The notes under the pieces: model-generated
Database searches by the model: none
Told to the model about the DNA's origin: nothing
The model's input: the letters and a program-made list of their open reading frames with translations, nothing else
Shown here: positions 37,505-49,045 of the stretch, in pieces
Layout of the letters: the number at the start of each line of letters is the position of its first letter
How positions within the stretch are numbered: the first letter of the stretch is position 1
Assembly: GCF_003254395.2 (NCBI RefSeq)
Contig: NC_037653.1
Location: 5,329,783 to 5,393,782, forward strand
Reading direction: 5' to 3'
From: Apis mellifera
Lineage: Eukaryota > Arthropoda > Insecta > Hymenoptera > Apidae
Length of the DNA: 64,000 bases
Made by a program: the position numbers and the translations under genes

Positions 37505-39300
37505 AGTGCCATCTTGAAGCGGGATCTTGAACTGTTCGAAGAGGTTAGGTTACGTTCAAAAGGATATTTCGTAGATTATTATATTCATTCTTCGGTCTTG
37601 TTTCATTTAAAATAAAATTTTCCTGTGAAATTATCGAGAACTAGGAATATTCTATTCTTTTTTTTGCTAGAAATGCCATTTAATGGGATTTTAAATTGTT
37701 CGAAGAGGTTAGGTTACGTTCAAAAGGATATTTCATCGATTATATTTATTCTTTGGTCTTGTTTTATTTAAAATGAAATTTTCCTGTGAAGTTATCGAGA
37801 ACTAGGAATATTCTATTCTTTTTTTTGCTAGAAATGCCATTTAATGAAATTTTAAGTTGTTCGAAAAGGTTAGGTTCAAAAGGATATTTCATCGATGTTA
37901 TATTCATTCTTCGGTCTTGTTTCATTTAAAATGAAATTTTTTTATGAAATTATCGAGAGCTACGAATATTCTTTTTTTTCTAGGAATTATTTTCATTAAT
38001 TAATTCTATTAATTATTTTTTCTAGGATCCACTTAATGGGATTTTGAACTGTTCGAAGAAATTAGATTACGTTCAAAAGGATATCATCGATTATATTTAT
38101 TCTTTGGTTATTTCATTTAAAATGAAATTTTCTTGTGAAATTATTTATTACAAATATTCTTTTCTTTTTAGAAATGCCATTTAATGGGATTTTAAGTTGT
38201 TCGAAGAAGTTAGGTTACGTTCAAAAGGATATTTCATCGATGTTATATTCTTCAGTCTTGTTTTGTTAAAAATTTTTTTTTGAAGACAAATTGTCAATTA
38301 TCGAGAATTACGAATATTCTATTCTTTTCTTTCTAGGAATTATTTCTATTAATTAATTCTATTAATTATTCTTTCTAGGAATGCCCCCCATTTAACGAGA
38401 TCTTGGATTGTTCGAAGAGGTTAGGTTTTTATATTCGAAAAGATTTCATCGATAATATTCTTCGGTCTTATTTTGTTAAAAAGTTTCTTTTGAAGACAAA
38501 TTATATAATATAAATTATCGAGAGTTACGAATATTTTATTCTTTTCTTTTGAGGAATTATTTCTATTAATTAATTCTATTAATTATTCTTTCTAGGATCC
38601 ATTTAACGGGATCTTGAACTGTTCGAAGAGGTTAGGTTACGTTCAAAAGAATATTTCGTAAATTATTATATTCATTCTTCGGTCTTGTTTCATTTAAAAT
38701 GAAATTTTTTTGTAAAATTATTTATTACAAATATTCATTTCTTTTTAGAAATGCCATTTAACGAGATCTTGGATCATTCGAAGAGGTTAGGTTTTTTACA
38801 TTCAAAAGGATTTTTTCGATGTTACATTCTTCGATATTATTTTGTTGGAAATGAAATTATTAAGAGTTACGAATATTTTTTTTCTTTCTAGGAATGCCAT
38901 CTAGCGGGATTTTGAACTGTTCGAAGAGGTTAGGTTATGTTCAAAAGGATATTTCATCGATGTTATATTCTTCGGTCTTAATTCATTGGAAATAAAATTA
39001 TTAAGAGTTACGAATATTTTTTTTCTTTCTAGGAATGCCATTTAACGGGATCTTGGATTGTTCGAAGAGAGTTACGAATATTCTATTCTTTTCTTTCTAG
39101 AAATTATTTCAATTAATTAATTCTATTAATTATTCTTTCTAGGATCCATTTAACGGATTCTTGAACTGTTCGAAGAGGTTAGATTACGTTCATCTTATTT
39201 CGTTGGAAATGAAATTATCGAGAGTCACGAATATTTTTTTCTTCCAAATAAATTTAATCTTGGATCGTTGGAAGAGATCACATTCAAAAGGATTATATTT
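37505..39300. repeat. Tandem array, ~140-200 bp unit, ~11 copies, with recurrent splice-acceptor-like motifs
   Basis: Series: gttcgaagaggttaggttac, gttcaaaaggatatttcatc, ttcttcggtcttgtttcatt, taaaatgaaattttcctgtg, ttatcgagagttacgaatat, tcttttctttctag, gaatgccatttaacgggatc. Each unit carries one or two long pyrimidine runs ending in TAG. Some units carry an inserted aattaattctattaattatt segment. Confidence 0.93.
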
Positions 39301-39405
39301 CACTCTTATATTCCTCGCTCTTTCTCTCCGTGGAAAATGAAATTTTGTTCCGAAGATCGGTTAATTTCGGGATAACGTAACCCGATCTAACCTAACCTAA
39401 CCTAA
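39301..39405. repeat. Interstitial CCTAA (TTAGG-type) tract at 39387-39405
   Basis: ctaacctaacctaacctaa, about 3.8 repeats of the canonical insect telomere pentamer (TTAGG on the minus strand), directly after the preceding array. The tract is too short to prove telomeric origin. Confidence 0.7.
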
Positions 39406-39840
39406 TCCGATCGGGTCGACTATCGCAGGTCCCCGAGTGCGCCGCCGTTAAACAAGTTGGCGGGACGTTTAATCGGGTCGAGGTGTGTTCGGAGATGTTC
39501 GGGCGGGATCGGTCGGTACGATACCGACGCGTCGTTCCCCAAGCGGCGTTTTCTTCTCGACGTCTGCTGTACGTATAACTGGAGAAGCGGCTCCGTTCTC
39601 CCTGCAGGCGGTAGTTTGCGGTAAAGGTGGCGCGTACGCCGTCCCTCGAGTGCTACAACTCAATTTCGAGGAATTTCGGTTGATTTACAGAATCGATCGG
39701 GGTAACGTGGCCCTCGTCACGCTTCCACGAATCACCTTTTCTTCCTCCTCTTTTTCTTGTTCTCGAAACTTCTCTCGTTTAAACGATAAAAATAATAATA
39801 ATAATAATAATTTCGAATACTCCAACTAAGTATTTGAAAC
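39406..39840. other. CpG-rich island with open frames on both strands
   Basis: The plus frame 39485-39829 starts with a true ATG (39494-39496 also in frame context nearby). The minus frame 39663-39469 ends at a TAA and contains a possible acceptor, cgcctgcag, at about 39607. The minus peptide has mixed composition. No product is recognised and the two readings exclude each other as evidence. Confidence 0.2.
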
Positions 39841-41074
39841 GCGTAATTAATAAATATTTTTCTTTTTTTAACGAATATAATTGCAGAAACGTTTTGGTGT
39901 AATTAGGACAATTAGACATTTATATCAGTTATAATCGGTTAATATCGCGGAACTTATAGTTCGCATATTGCCGTGGCAAGCATTGCTAATATTTCACGGT
40001 GCTAATAAACCCCTCCTCCCGCTTCCCCCACTACACCTATCCACGACGAACACGTGCGCGACGAGGGTGTGTGCCCGACACACGTTCGTTTCGACTCGTG
40101 GAAAATTTCGAAGCGAGATTCTCGCTCGCGCGGGGTAGGGGGGGGGGCAGGCCTGCAGAGGGCCATTAGATGGCGTTAAAATCGCCATAAGTTTGTTCCG
40201 CTACGCGGCTTTGTCGCAGCGAGGCGCAGCCAACGCTCGCCCGTATCGCTCGTGTAAATCGAACGGCCGGGCGAGCCTCGTAATTCGGCGGGTATTTTCC
40301 CAACGATCGATTTTCGAGTTTTTTTTTTTTCCTTTTTTTCTTTCTTCTTTTTTCTGCCAACGTTGCAGCAATTTCATTCGATACGAATTTAATCAAATGA
40401 TTTGCTCGTTTTAATTATTGGTTATCGGCGTCCAAATATCGTGGAAAGACAGACATTTTCGATCCCATGAAAGTTGGAAATTTAATTATAATTTTTCCAA
40501 AGATTGCAATTTCATCCTGATTGATGTAATAATTATAATTATAACTCGTGATCGATAATAAAATTCGATGGATTTTCATTGCAAGTTTATTACGAATATT
40601 CACGAGGCTAATTTAATTAAATAATTATGTCGTTCTAATTATACATCGTGAAAATATCAGATCCACTCTCCTCGTAGAATAATCCTTCCTTCCTCTTTTT
40701 GACAATTACGATGTCGCATCATTCGTTCTATCTCGAATCGTCATTCGAGCTGAATCACGCGAGCAGAAAAACGAGCAACGTTTTCGAATGATTTGTCATC
40801 GGCCGCGTTTCGATGACACGCGGCTCGCATAAATTTCGGAATCGCGACATTTCCAGACTGGACAATTTATGAAATACCGAAGTAAGCTGAATATTTCGTC
40901 CCGGAACGAGCTCGTGAAAACACCCTCCCTTCCTCTCTCAACCATTCCACTCTGTTTACGATCCTTGGCAAAGGATGGGATAATAGTACAAAGGGAATAG
41001 TACAAATTTATCCAGATAGAGAAAATATCAAAAATTCGACGACAACGAGATTCTTAAGAGATCTTCGAAAATCC
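39841..41074. other. Unique sequence with GC-richer island at ~40010-40300
   Basis: The island includes a G11-type run near 40136-40150 and short frames on both strands. 40310-41074 is AT-rich with a T/C run at 40319-40360. No gene is assigned. Confidence 0.35.
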
Positions 41075-41440
41075 TTTTTTTTTTTTTTTCGAGAATAAAT
41101 TCGTGTTCCAAGCAATAATAATAATATCCAAAAAAGTGTAATAATTTTTATTAGTCGTTATAATTTTTTTTTTTTTTGAGAACGAATTCGTGTTCCAAGG
41201 AATAATAATAATATCCAAAAAAGTGTAATAATTTTTATTAGTCGTTATAATTTTTTTTTTTTTTTTGAGAACGAATTCGTGTTCCAAGGAATAATAATAA
41301 TATCCAAAAAAGTGTAATAATTTTTATTAGTCGTTATAATTTTTTTTTTTTTTTTTGAGAACGAATTCGTGTTCCAAGGAATAATAATAATATCCAAAAA
41401 AGTGTAATAATTTTTATTAGTTATAATTTTAATATTTTTA
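41075..41440. repeat. Tandem array, ~88-91 bp unit with poly-T, 4 copies
   Basis: Unit: poly-T run, gagaacgaattcgtgttcca, aggaataataataatatcca, aaaaagtgtaataattttta, ttagtcgttataa. The poly-T length grows from copy to copy (about 15 to 20). Confidence 0.95.
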
Positions 41441-42220
41441 TCGTTATAATTTTTATTATTAGTCGATTGGAAGTTGAAAGGAAGGGGAATTGGGAACGAT
41501 CGTGGAAGAGTTAAGATTTCGTATCGTCGTCTTGGATGATAAATTTCCACGTTGTTCTTATTGCCGCGATTCGACACAGGAACGGAAAAGGGGAAGAGAA
41601 AGAAATTTGCCGGAGACAAATCGATCGTTTTCGTCTCACGAAACGGTCATTACTCATTTCACGAGTTGGGAAAAAAAAAAAAACAGGTGGAAGGCCGATT
41701 CCGCGTGACAGAAAAGAAATCGTTCGTATGATTTGTCATTGTACGATTGTGAATTGCCAACCTGTCACATGCTCTTTCCTCTGAGATATATATATATATA
41801 TTTTTAAAATCGAGTAAAAAAGATATTTATTCATCGTTGATGAGAAAATAATTTCCTATAGTCTGTGACAAAAGTAAGACAAAAAGGAATTTCTTTCCTT
41901 CACAACGTTGTCCAATTTTTTAATCCTCGAAATTATACATCTTGTCGAAATTGTTAGAGTAATTTAAAAAGTAGGTAATTAATTAAGGAAAAAATAGAGA
42001 ACAATCACGAACAACAGAATGTTAAAAGCTTAAATAAAAGTTCATTTACCTTTCTTTTTCATTAAATCGAACTTATCGATCATTTCGAACAACTCGTTCG
42101 AAAATACGAAGAAAAGGATCTTTTTTTTAAAAATTCCAAATTCTTTGGAAATTATATTTCGATGATGTATAAAAAAAGGGATTATTAATTATTATTATCG
42201 ATATCGAAGGCTCAGCTCAG
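41441..42220. other. Unique sequence, AT-rich
   Basis: 41460-41780 has mixed composition with weak frames. 41790-42220 is AT-rich. No supported feature. Confidence 0.4.
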
Positions 42221-42388
42221 TTAATGAAACATTTGGGACGATTCTATTACTGTTGGCTCTTTTTTTTCTTTTTTAATCCGCGTTTAATGCTGTCACGCGT
42301 GGGCGAGAATCACGGGAGTGGCGGGGATCACGGTGTTAAAAATCATCGGACACGCGTACGTAGTTTCTGCTTCCTGATCGTTGGACAG

Positions 42389-42505
42389 GGACGGCGCGAC
42401 GTGGTGCGCGCGGCCTGTGAAAGAGTCATGGACATTCTGTACGTGAATGACGTCCAATTTCATGGGACAATGGTTACCAGTGGTGGCTGCTGCAATGAAG
42501 AGTGA
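42389..42505 (+). CDS. Candidate 3'-terminal coding exon, 38 codons, unknown product
   Basis: A pyrimidine-rich acceptor (tttctgcttcctgatcgttggacag, AG at 42387-42388) precedes a frame that is open to TGA at 42503-42505. The peptide has mixed composition and begins GRRDVVRAACERVMDILYVN; it ends with a short Cys-containing tail. The same frame is open upstream to 42224, through a Phe run. Alternatives are a non-coding exon or chance in a CpG-rich patch. No family is recognised and no poly(A) signal was identified close downstream. Confidence 0.28.
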   Translation, partial: GRRDVVRAACERVMDILYVNDVQFHGTMVTSGGCCNEE

Positions 42506-42569
42506 GGGATGAAGAGAGAATCCGGGGGGATGAACGAACCAACGCGGAAACTTGGTGGTGGAATTCGAG

Positions 42570-43130
42570 ACGAATACGGATGGAATTTTCCTCCCTTCCT
42601 TTCTCCATGTCGAGACGAAGGAGGAGGAGTGGAAGAAGGAGGAGGAAATAGAAGAAGGTGAAAGAGAGAAGAGGAAAAAAGAAAGAATTTCTTAGAGCAA
42701 AGGAAATAAGAAATGAGAAACCTAACGAAATAAGGTTAAAAGGGAAAGGAAGGAAATGAAAGAGAATTTTCCTTCCTTCCTTCCTTTCTTCGCGTCGAGA
42801 CGAAGGAGGAGGAGTAGAAGAAGGAGGAAATGGAAGAAGGTGAAAGAGAGAAAAGGAGAAAGGAAAGAATTTCTTAGAGCAAAGGAAATAAGAGATGAGA
42901 AATCTAATGAAATAAGGTTAAAAGGGAAAGGAAAGAAATGAAAGAGAATTTTCCTTCCTTCCTTCCTTCCTTCCTTCCTTCCTTTCTTCACGTCGAGACG
43001 AGGAGTGGAGGAAGAAGGAGGAAATGGATGAGAATAGAGAAGAAAGAAGAGGAGAAAGGAAAGAATTTGCTAAAGCAAAGGAAATAAGAGAAACCTAACG
43101 AAATAAAGTTAGAAAGGAAAGAAAGGAAGA
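42570..43130. repeat. Purine-rich tandem array with (TTCC)n, ~185-200 bp unit, 3 copies
   Basis: Series: ttttccttccttccttcc, gtcgagacgaaggaggagga, gaaggaggaaatggaagaag, gaatttcttagagcaaagga, aacctaacgaaataaggtta. The (TTCC)n tract expands from copy to copy. Frames here are Lys/Arg/Glu or Phe/Ser low complexity. Confidence 0.88.
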
Positions 43131-44340
43131 GAGAGAAAGAGAGAGAATTAGAAAAACATGTACGAGATGAAGAGGAAAAGATGAAAGGAATGCTCAGAAC
43201 AAAAAAAATAAAAGACAGGAGACAAGATATATGTAAAAAATATAAAAAAAAAGAAAGGAAGAGGAAGAAAAGGAAAGAAAGCTAGAACAAAAGAAATGAG
43301 AGAGAGAGAAAATCCAACAAAGTAAGTTAGAAGAAAAAGAAAGAAAAAGAGAGAATTATTAATTAAACATGTACCAGATGAAGAGGAAAAGATGAAACGA
43401 ATGCTCAAAACAAAAGAAGTAAAAGACAGGAGACAAGATATACGTGAAAAATATAAAAAAAAAGAAAGAAAGAGGAAGAAAAGAAAGAATACTACAGCAA
43501 AAGAAATGAGAAATAAGAGGAAATTCAACGTGTATGAAAAGAAAAGAGATGAAACGAAGAATGAAATAAAAGAAAATCCAACAAAGTAAGTGGAAGAAGA
43601 AAAAAAGAAAGAGAGAAAGAAAGAAAGAAAAATTAAACACGCAAGAGGAAAAAATGAAACGAATGCTCGTTTCGTTTCTTTTCTTTTCATACACGTTGAC
43701 ATTTTTCTTTCTTATTTTCTTTTATTTTTCATGTATATCTCGTCTCCTATCTTTTATTTCTTTTGTTCATGCAATGAATGCTCAGAAAAGGAAATAAGAA
43801 AGAAGAACGTCAACGTGTATGAAAAGAAAAGAGATAAAGAAACGAAGAATGAAATAAAAGAGAGAAAACCCAACAAAGTAAATTAGAAGAAGAAAAAAGA
43901 GAAAGAGAGAAAGAAAGAAAAATTAAAGATGCAAGAGGAAAAAATGAAACGAATGCTCATTTCATCTCTTTTCTTTTCATGCAACGAATGCTCAGAAAAG
44001 GAAATAAAAAGAAATAAGAAAGAAAAATGTCAATGTCTACAAAAAGAAAAGAAATGAAACGAAGAATGAAATAAGAGAAAAACAAAGTTAAAAGAAAGAG
44101 AGAGAGAGAAAGAGAGAGAAATTAAAGATGCAAGAGGAAAGAATATTAGGACAAAGGAATCGAAAGATAGAAAAAGAAGAATACAACGGATAAAAAAAGT
44201 GTAAAGGAAAGGAATGGAAGAGACAAGTGGAAATAAGAAGGAATCGAAAGATAGAATAGAAAAGGAAGAATGCAATGGATAAAAAAAGGAAAGGAATGGA
44301 AGAGACAAGTGGAAATAAGAAACACGGAAAGAGTACAGCG
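43131..44340. repeat. A/G-rich degenerate repeat domain with an inverted segment
   Basis: Repeating phrases: gatgaaacgaatgctc, aagtaaaagacaggagacaa, gatatacgtgaaaaatataa, caacgtgtatgaaaagaaaa. At about 43665-43790 the same phrases appear reversed and complemented (cttttcatacacgttgac, atgtatatctcgtctcctat), then the normal orientation resumes. 44030-44330 has a ~90 bp repeat with gaatcgaaagatagaa. Confidence 0.85.
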
Positions 44341-45163
44341 GAACGGGAGAAAAATAGAAGGAGGGGGAAAAAAGGCTATTGGTAGCGGTACTGGAATTTA
44401 GATGACAGAATCACGGACCCGTGAAATCGGTCGGTGATACGTGATCCTCCAGAGAGAAGAAAAAAAAAAAATAAGTCATTGCGAGCATCGCACGATCGAT
44501 ACTAAGAATAATACCCTTTTTTTCAACAACTTCAAACTCTAAAAAGACCACCAAAACAGAGATACTTTCACGTCGAGTGACAAATCGAGTGCGAATACAT
44601 TTTCAGAAAAATCAAAAATTAAAATTAAAATACCGTAGAATTGCTTCTCCGATTCCATCCATTCGTTTATATTCCTCTCTTTTCATCGACCGCCAATGGG
44701 ATGACAGAGGATTCGAAAATACTTGGAAATGCACCCTCCCCCGAGAGTTTCGCCCCGAAATGTATTCGCGCCCTAACCTGGCCACGCCAAGACGATTGTC
44801 TGTCTCGTAATGGACAGTGATGGATGCGCCGGTTCAACGGCGCGGCTCGGTCGGTACAGCTGTGAATTAATGTTCGGCCGCGCGAGCCAAGAAGTATGAA
44901 CGTAATATAAATGTAAAAATACGAGGGCCACGTGGGTGGCGTATATTTCAAATGAATTCGGGAACAGTTCGTGAATTCGAATTCCTTTTTTCCTTCTTCC
45001 TTTCTTCCTTCCTTTCTTTCTCTCCTCGTGCAATTTAATTTATCGACCGAGCGAATAATACGCGGTCGATAAATAACATTTCGAACGAATTATTTAATTA
45101 TCATATAATTAATTTCTCGCTGAAAATGTTGATTAAAAGCATCGGTTTATTTTAATTCCAATT
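44341..45163. other. Unique sequence with a GC-richer island
   Basis: 44700-44950 is GC-richer and contains a perfect 6 bp inverted repeat (44826-44843, gcgccg/cggcgc, 6-base loop). Frames on both strands are open but unrecognised. A poly-A run lies at 44459-44471. Confidence 0.35.
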
Positions 45164-45454
45164 ATGTATCTCGATTTTTGGCAAGTAGAAATGCAGATGA
45201 AGGAGGACGAATATGCAATCGTAAAAGTAATAAACTCGATTCCAAACGAATTCTACGAGCAATTTTTCTCCCCTCCTCCTCGTAAGCGCGTTCACGTAGT
45301 TAAATGTTCTTCACTGTCTATTAAAAATATTACATTAACGCCGGAAATAGAACGACCGATTTCCCCCGTGGTTCCGGGAAAATTAACTTTCCTCTATTTT
45401 ACAATCCATTTGAAGGGGACGCGTTTAAATCTCGAGAGATTTTTAACGTATTAA
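45164..45454 (+). other. Unexplained 96-codon open frame with ATG
   Basis: A true ATG at 45164 opens a frame to TAA at 45452-45454 in non-repetitive sequence. The peptide is not low complexity, with a charged first half (EMQMKEDEYAIVKVINSIP), a short Pro run and a hydrophobic-rich end. A possible internal acceptor, tagaaatgcag, lies at about 45196. There is no recognised domain and no clear promoter or splice donor, so it could be chance. Confidence 0.22.
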
Positions 45455-45832
45455 GCAGAGAGTGGAGGGGGAGGAGACAGAGAGTAATTTTTCAAAACGT
45501 GTCCAGAATTAACATTGGAATTTTTATACTTGTGCTGGATTGCTTTATGAGATGAAATATTACGCGAAGGTTTTTTTTTTTTTTTTTTGTTCCTTGACAA
45601 ATTAATCAGATTCGCTCCCCTTGATATCGTCGCGATTCAAGATGGCATCCGATTTTAATTGCTCTCCACCTTTTTCTTTTCTTTTACCAATAACAGTTTA
45701 ATCCATCACCCTATTCGTTTCATTATTTTACTTGTCCTACGTCTTGTTATTATACTTTTGATTACATTATAAAAAAAGAAATTGTTATCCTTTCAAATTC
45801 CATCATTCGAAGGATTTTGATGGAAAAGAAAA
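45455..45832. other. AT-rich unique sequence with poly-T
   Basis: T18-type run near 45571-45589. Otherwise no feature. Confidence 0.4.
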
Positions 45833-46432
45833 GGAAATACAAAAGTTTCTTGCACAAAATCATTAAACAAATCATAATTTATCATTAAATTCACTTGAAA
45901 TCGTACGACCCTCGATCGAAATTTCTGATATTTTCGAGTCTCTCAAACCCCAAACATCTTCGTTTCATTAAAAACCTTTGGTTCACTCGCGATAATCATT
46001 CAATCGGTTCTCAAACAACGAATATCATAGCATAGGAAATACAAAAGTTGCTTGCACAAAATCATTAAATAAATCATAATTTATCATTAAATTCACCTGA
46101 AATCGTACGATCCTCGATCGAAATTTCTGATATTTTCGAGTCTCTCAAACCCCAAACATCTTCGTTTCATTAAAAACCTTTGGTTCACTCGCGATAATCA
46201 TTCAATCGGTTCTCAAACAACGAATATCATAGCATAGGAAATACAAAAGTTTCTTGCACAAAATCATAATCATTAAATAAATCATTAAATTCATCTGAAA
46301 TCGTACGATCCTCGATCGAAATTTCTGATATTTTCGAGTCTCTCAAACCCCAAACATCTTCGTTTCATTAAAAACCTTTGGTTCACTCGCGATAATCATT
46401 CAATCGGTTCTCAAACAAGGAATATCATAGCT
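45833..46432. repeat. Tandem array, 202 bp unit, 3 near-identical copies
   Basis: Units begin ggaaatacaaaagttt at 45833, 46035 and 46237. They share aaatcgtacgatcctcgatc, gatattttcgagtctctcaa, acatcttcgtttcattaaaa and tcactcgcgataatcattca. The few differences include a deletion and a small duplication (aatcat) in copy 3. Confidence 0.96.
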
Positions 46433-47394
46433 GATGGAGGAATCGTTTCAGCGATTTGAAGAGGTCCTTCCTTTCCTTAGTAATAAACAAGTCGAATGGG
46501 AAGTTGGATCGACGTGGGGAGGAGGAACGTTGGAAGGGAGGGAGGAACTCATTAACATTTCAGCCGAGTCGTATTTTCTTTAATTCCCGTTGCAAAGAAA
46601 GTTGCCGTTTGACTACGAATCCCTCGAATTCAACTTGGAGGAACGAATCGAGGACGAGGGCTTTCCGCCACCCAACCTTTCGACCGACCGACTTCTTTCT
46701 CTCACCAGCCAATCTCCTTTAATTCGTTTCGTTTCGATCGTATTTATTGTTTCTCTCAACTTCTTTTCCAACGTTTCTCGCACCTCGTTCAAGGTGGAAG
46801 AGTGCTTCTAAGGTGAGGAAACTGGAGGGTGAAGTGATGGAAGGGGTAGTTGATAGGATACGAAACGATTCGAAAGGGTTGGTAAATAATTTTGCAAGGA
46901 TTTGAGGAAGCTCGATAAACGCAAGCCTTTTAATGATCTTTCAAAATGGTATTTGAAAAATTGGATATAGAGTTTGTCGTGTTATTATTTATGGGAGGGG
47001 GAAGAAAAGAGGTTGGCTCGAGAAATTACGTTGAAACCGCGGATGGAAATTTTTTCTTCCTCCTTCAGTTTAAAAAAAAGAAAGAAGGAAGGAAGGAAAG
47101 AAAGAAAGAAAGAAGTTAGGGTGACGCGTAACAATGGAGAGGGAGGCAGAGGGAGGGGAAACAAATGACGGGTGGACGGAGGTCATAAATCACGGTGAAA
47201 AGTGACGTTCTCGCCACGAAACATCGCGTCACAAATATTTGACGTTCCCGTTGTTTCAATAAAAATTTCGACCCAGCTGCCTCTGGCCACACCAGTGTCC
47301 GCCATTATTCACCGAATTCGTGTGCTCGTATTGAAAGAATTTGATGGTGGTTCCCCTGTTCTGCGGGATGCAGGAAACGAAGAAAAAAAGAAAA
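46433..47394. other. Unique sequence with a possible exon at ~46590-46810
   Basis: A plus frame from 46590 (no ATG) gives a peptide with an acidic stretch (ESLEFNLEERIEDEGFPPP) followed by a hydrophobic segment that could span a membrane. It ends at TAA immediately before a good donor, aag/gtgagg (46812). The acceptor side (cccgttgcaaag) is imperfect. A non-coding exon is as likely as a coding one. 47040-47170 is purine-rich. Confidence 0.2.
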
Positions 47395-48690
47395 AAAGAG
47401 GAGGGAAATAAAGGAATCGAGAATATGAAACGAATAAAGAAGGGGTAAATAGAGAAATTAGAGAAAGGGAAGATGAAAGAGTAAAAGGAAAGAACGAAAT
47501 TAAAGAGATGGAGAGAAGGAATGAAGAAAAACGAGGAAAGACGAAAAAGGAAAAATTAGAGAAACGAAATAGAGAAAGTTAGAGAAAGAGGAAACGAAGA
47601 AGTAAGGAAAGGAGAAATAAGGAAATTAGGAGAATGAGAGGCAAGGTGAAAAAATAAAAAGAAAGAATAAATATAAAAAAAGGATAGAAAAACTAGAAAA
47701 TAAAGAGAAATAAAGAGATAAAAAAAATAAAGAGAATTAGAAACAAAGAAATGAACAAACTGGAGAAGAAAGAAGAATCAGAAAGAAGGAAAGATGAAGG
47801 AATAAAAGAACTAAAAAGAGACGAAACAAAAAAGGGAAAAGCGAAAGAGAATAAAATGTAGAGAAACGAAACGAAATAGAGAAAGTTAGAGAAAGACGAA
47901 AGGAAGAAGTAAGGAAATTAGAGTAAAGATAAAAATTAGGAGAAGCGAAGTGAAGAAAACAAAAAAGAAAGAATAAATAGAAAAAAAAATAGAAAAACTA
48001 TAAAATAAAGAGAAATATAGAGACAAAAAGGAAAAAAATAAAGAAAATTAGAAACAAAGAAATGAACAAACTGGAGAAGAAAGAAGAATCAGAAAGAAGG
48101 AAAGATGAAAGAATAAAAGAACCACGAAGAAACGAAAAATAAAAAAAGGAGAAAAAGAGAAGGACAAAAAAATAAAAAGAAAATGGTTAGAAATAGAGAA
48201 AGCAAGGAAAATGAAAGAGTAAAAAAAAAAGAACAGAGAAACGAAAAAACGAAAGATAGAGAGATTAAAGAGATGGAGAGAAGGAATAAAGAAAAACAAG
48301 GAAACCAGACAGACGAAAACAGAAAAACTAGAGAAACGAAATAGAGAAAGTTAGAGAAAGAGAAAACAAAGAAATAAGAAAAGAAGAAATAAGAAAATTA
48401 GGAGAATGAGAGAGGTAAAGTGAAGAAAACAAAAAGAAAGAATAAATAGAAAAAAAAGATAAAAAAAACTAGAGAATAAAGAAAAATAGAAAGACAAAAA
48501 GAAAAAAAATAGAGTTAGAAACAAAGAAATGAACAAACTAAAGAAGAAAGAAGAATCAGAAAGAAGGCAAGATGAAGGAACAAAAGAAGAAATGAAACGA
48601 AAAAATAAAAAAAAAGGAGAAATAGAAAAGGACAAAAAAATAAAAAGAAATAGAAGAGAAAGGAAGGGAAAATGAAAGAGGAAAAGGAAA
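47395..48690. repeat. A/G-rich degenerate tandem domain, ~300-470 bp higher-order unit
   Basis: The phrase gaaacaaagaaatgaacaaa followed by ctggagaagaaagaagaatc recurs near 47741, 48051 and 48521. Other shared phrases are gaaacgaaatagagaaagtt and gaggaaacgaagaagtaagg. Plus strand almost only A and G with few C and T. Minus frames are Phe/Ser/Leu-rich artefacts. Confidence 0.85.
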
Positions 48691-48719
48691 GGGAGGATGA
48701 GAAGAGTCGTCGGCGGAAA

Positions 48720-49014
48720 CGCTTGTAAATTTATGTATCGCGCATTCCAGACCGTTGTTGAAATATTGATGCAACCGTAATTTGATCAGTTTACCGGAGG
48801 AGGAGGAGGTGGAGGAGGAGGAGGGAGGGGAAGAAGCGATTTCGAAATAAGAAGCGAGCTCGCGGCGAAGTTTCTTCCGGCTACGTTGGAAATGTAAACG
48901 GAAAGCTCTCCACCCTTCGCCTTCGTGCTCTAAGTATGTACAGAGGAGTGTAATTTGCATAACTTGAAGCCTTAACTGATAGGCAAGCTTCTCGTAGATT
49001 GCTTGTGAAAGCAA
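48720..49014 (-). other. Unexplained minus-strand open frame, protein-like composition
   Basis: The minus frame is open from 49014 through the edge of the A/G domain. Outside that domain it encodes a mixed-composition peptide (for example YEKLAYQLRLQVMQITLLC, then FRLHFQRSRKKLRRELASYF) followed by a Ser/Pro run from a GGA repeat at 48795-48830. The first codon is TTG, so an upstream exon would be needed; possible acceptors (tctag, cacaag) lie at 49020-49026 and just inside the frame and are weak. No donor or family is recognised. Confidence 0.2.
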
Positions 49015-49045
49015 CGCAGCTCTAGATTCCTTGTCGTTTTAGAAG

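Noticed and set aside
43148..43702. 184-codon hydrophobic minus frame resembling a multi-pass membrane protein
   Set aside because: The Phe/Leu/Ser bias comes from an A/G-rich degenerate repeat; no splice sites or non-compositional motifs.
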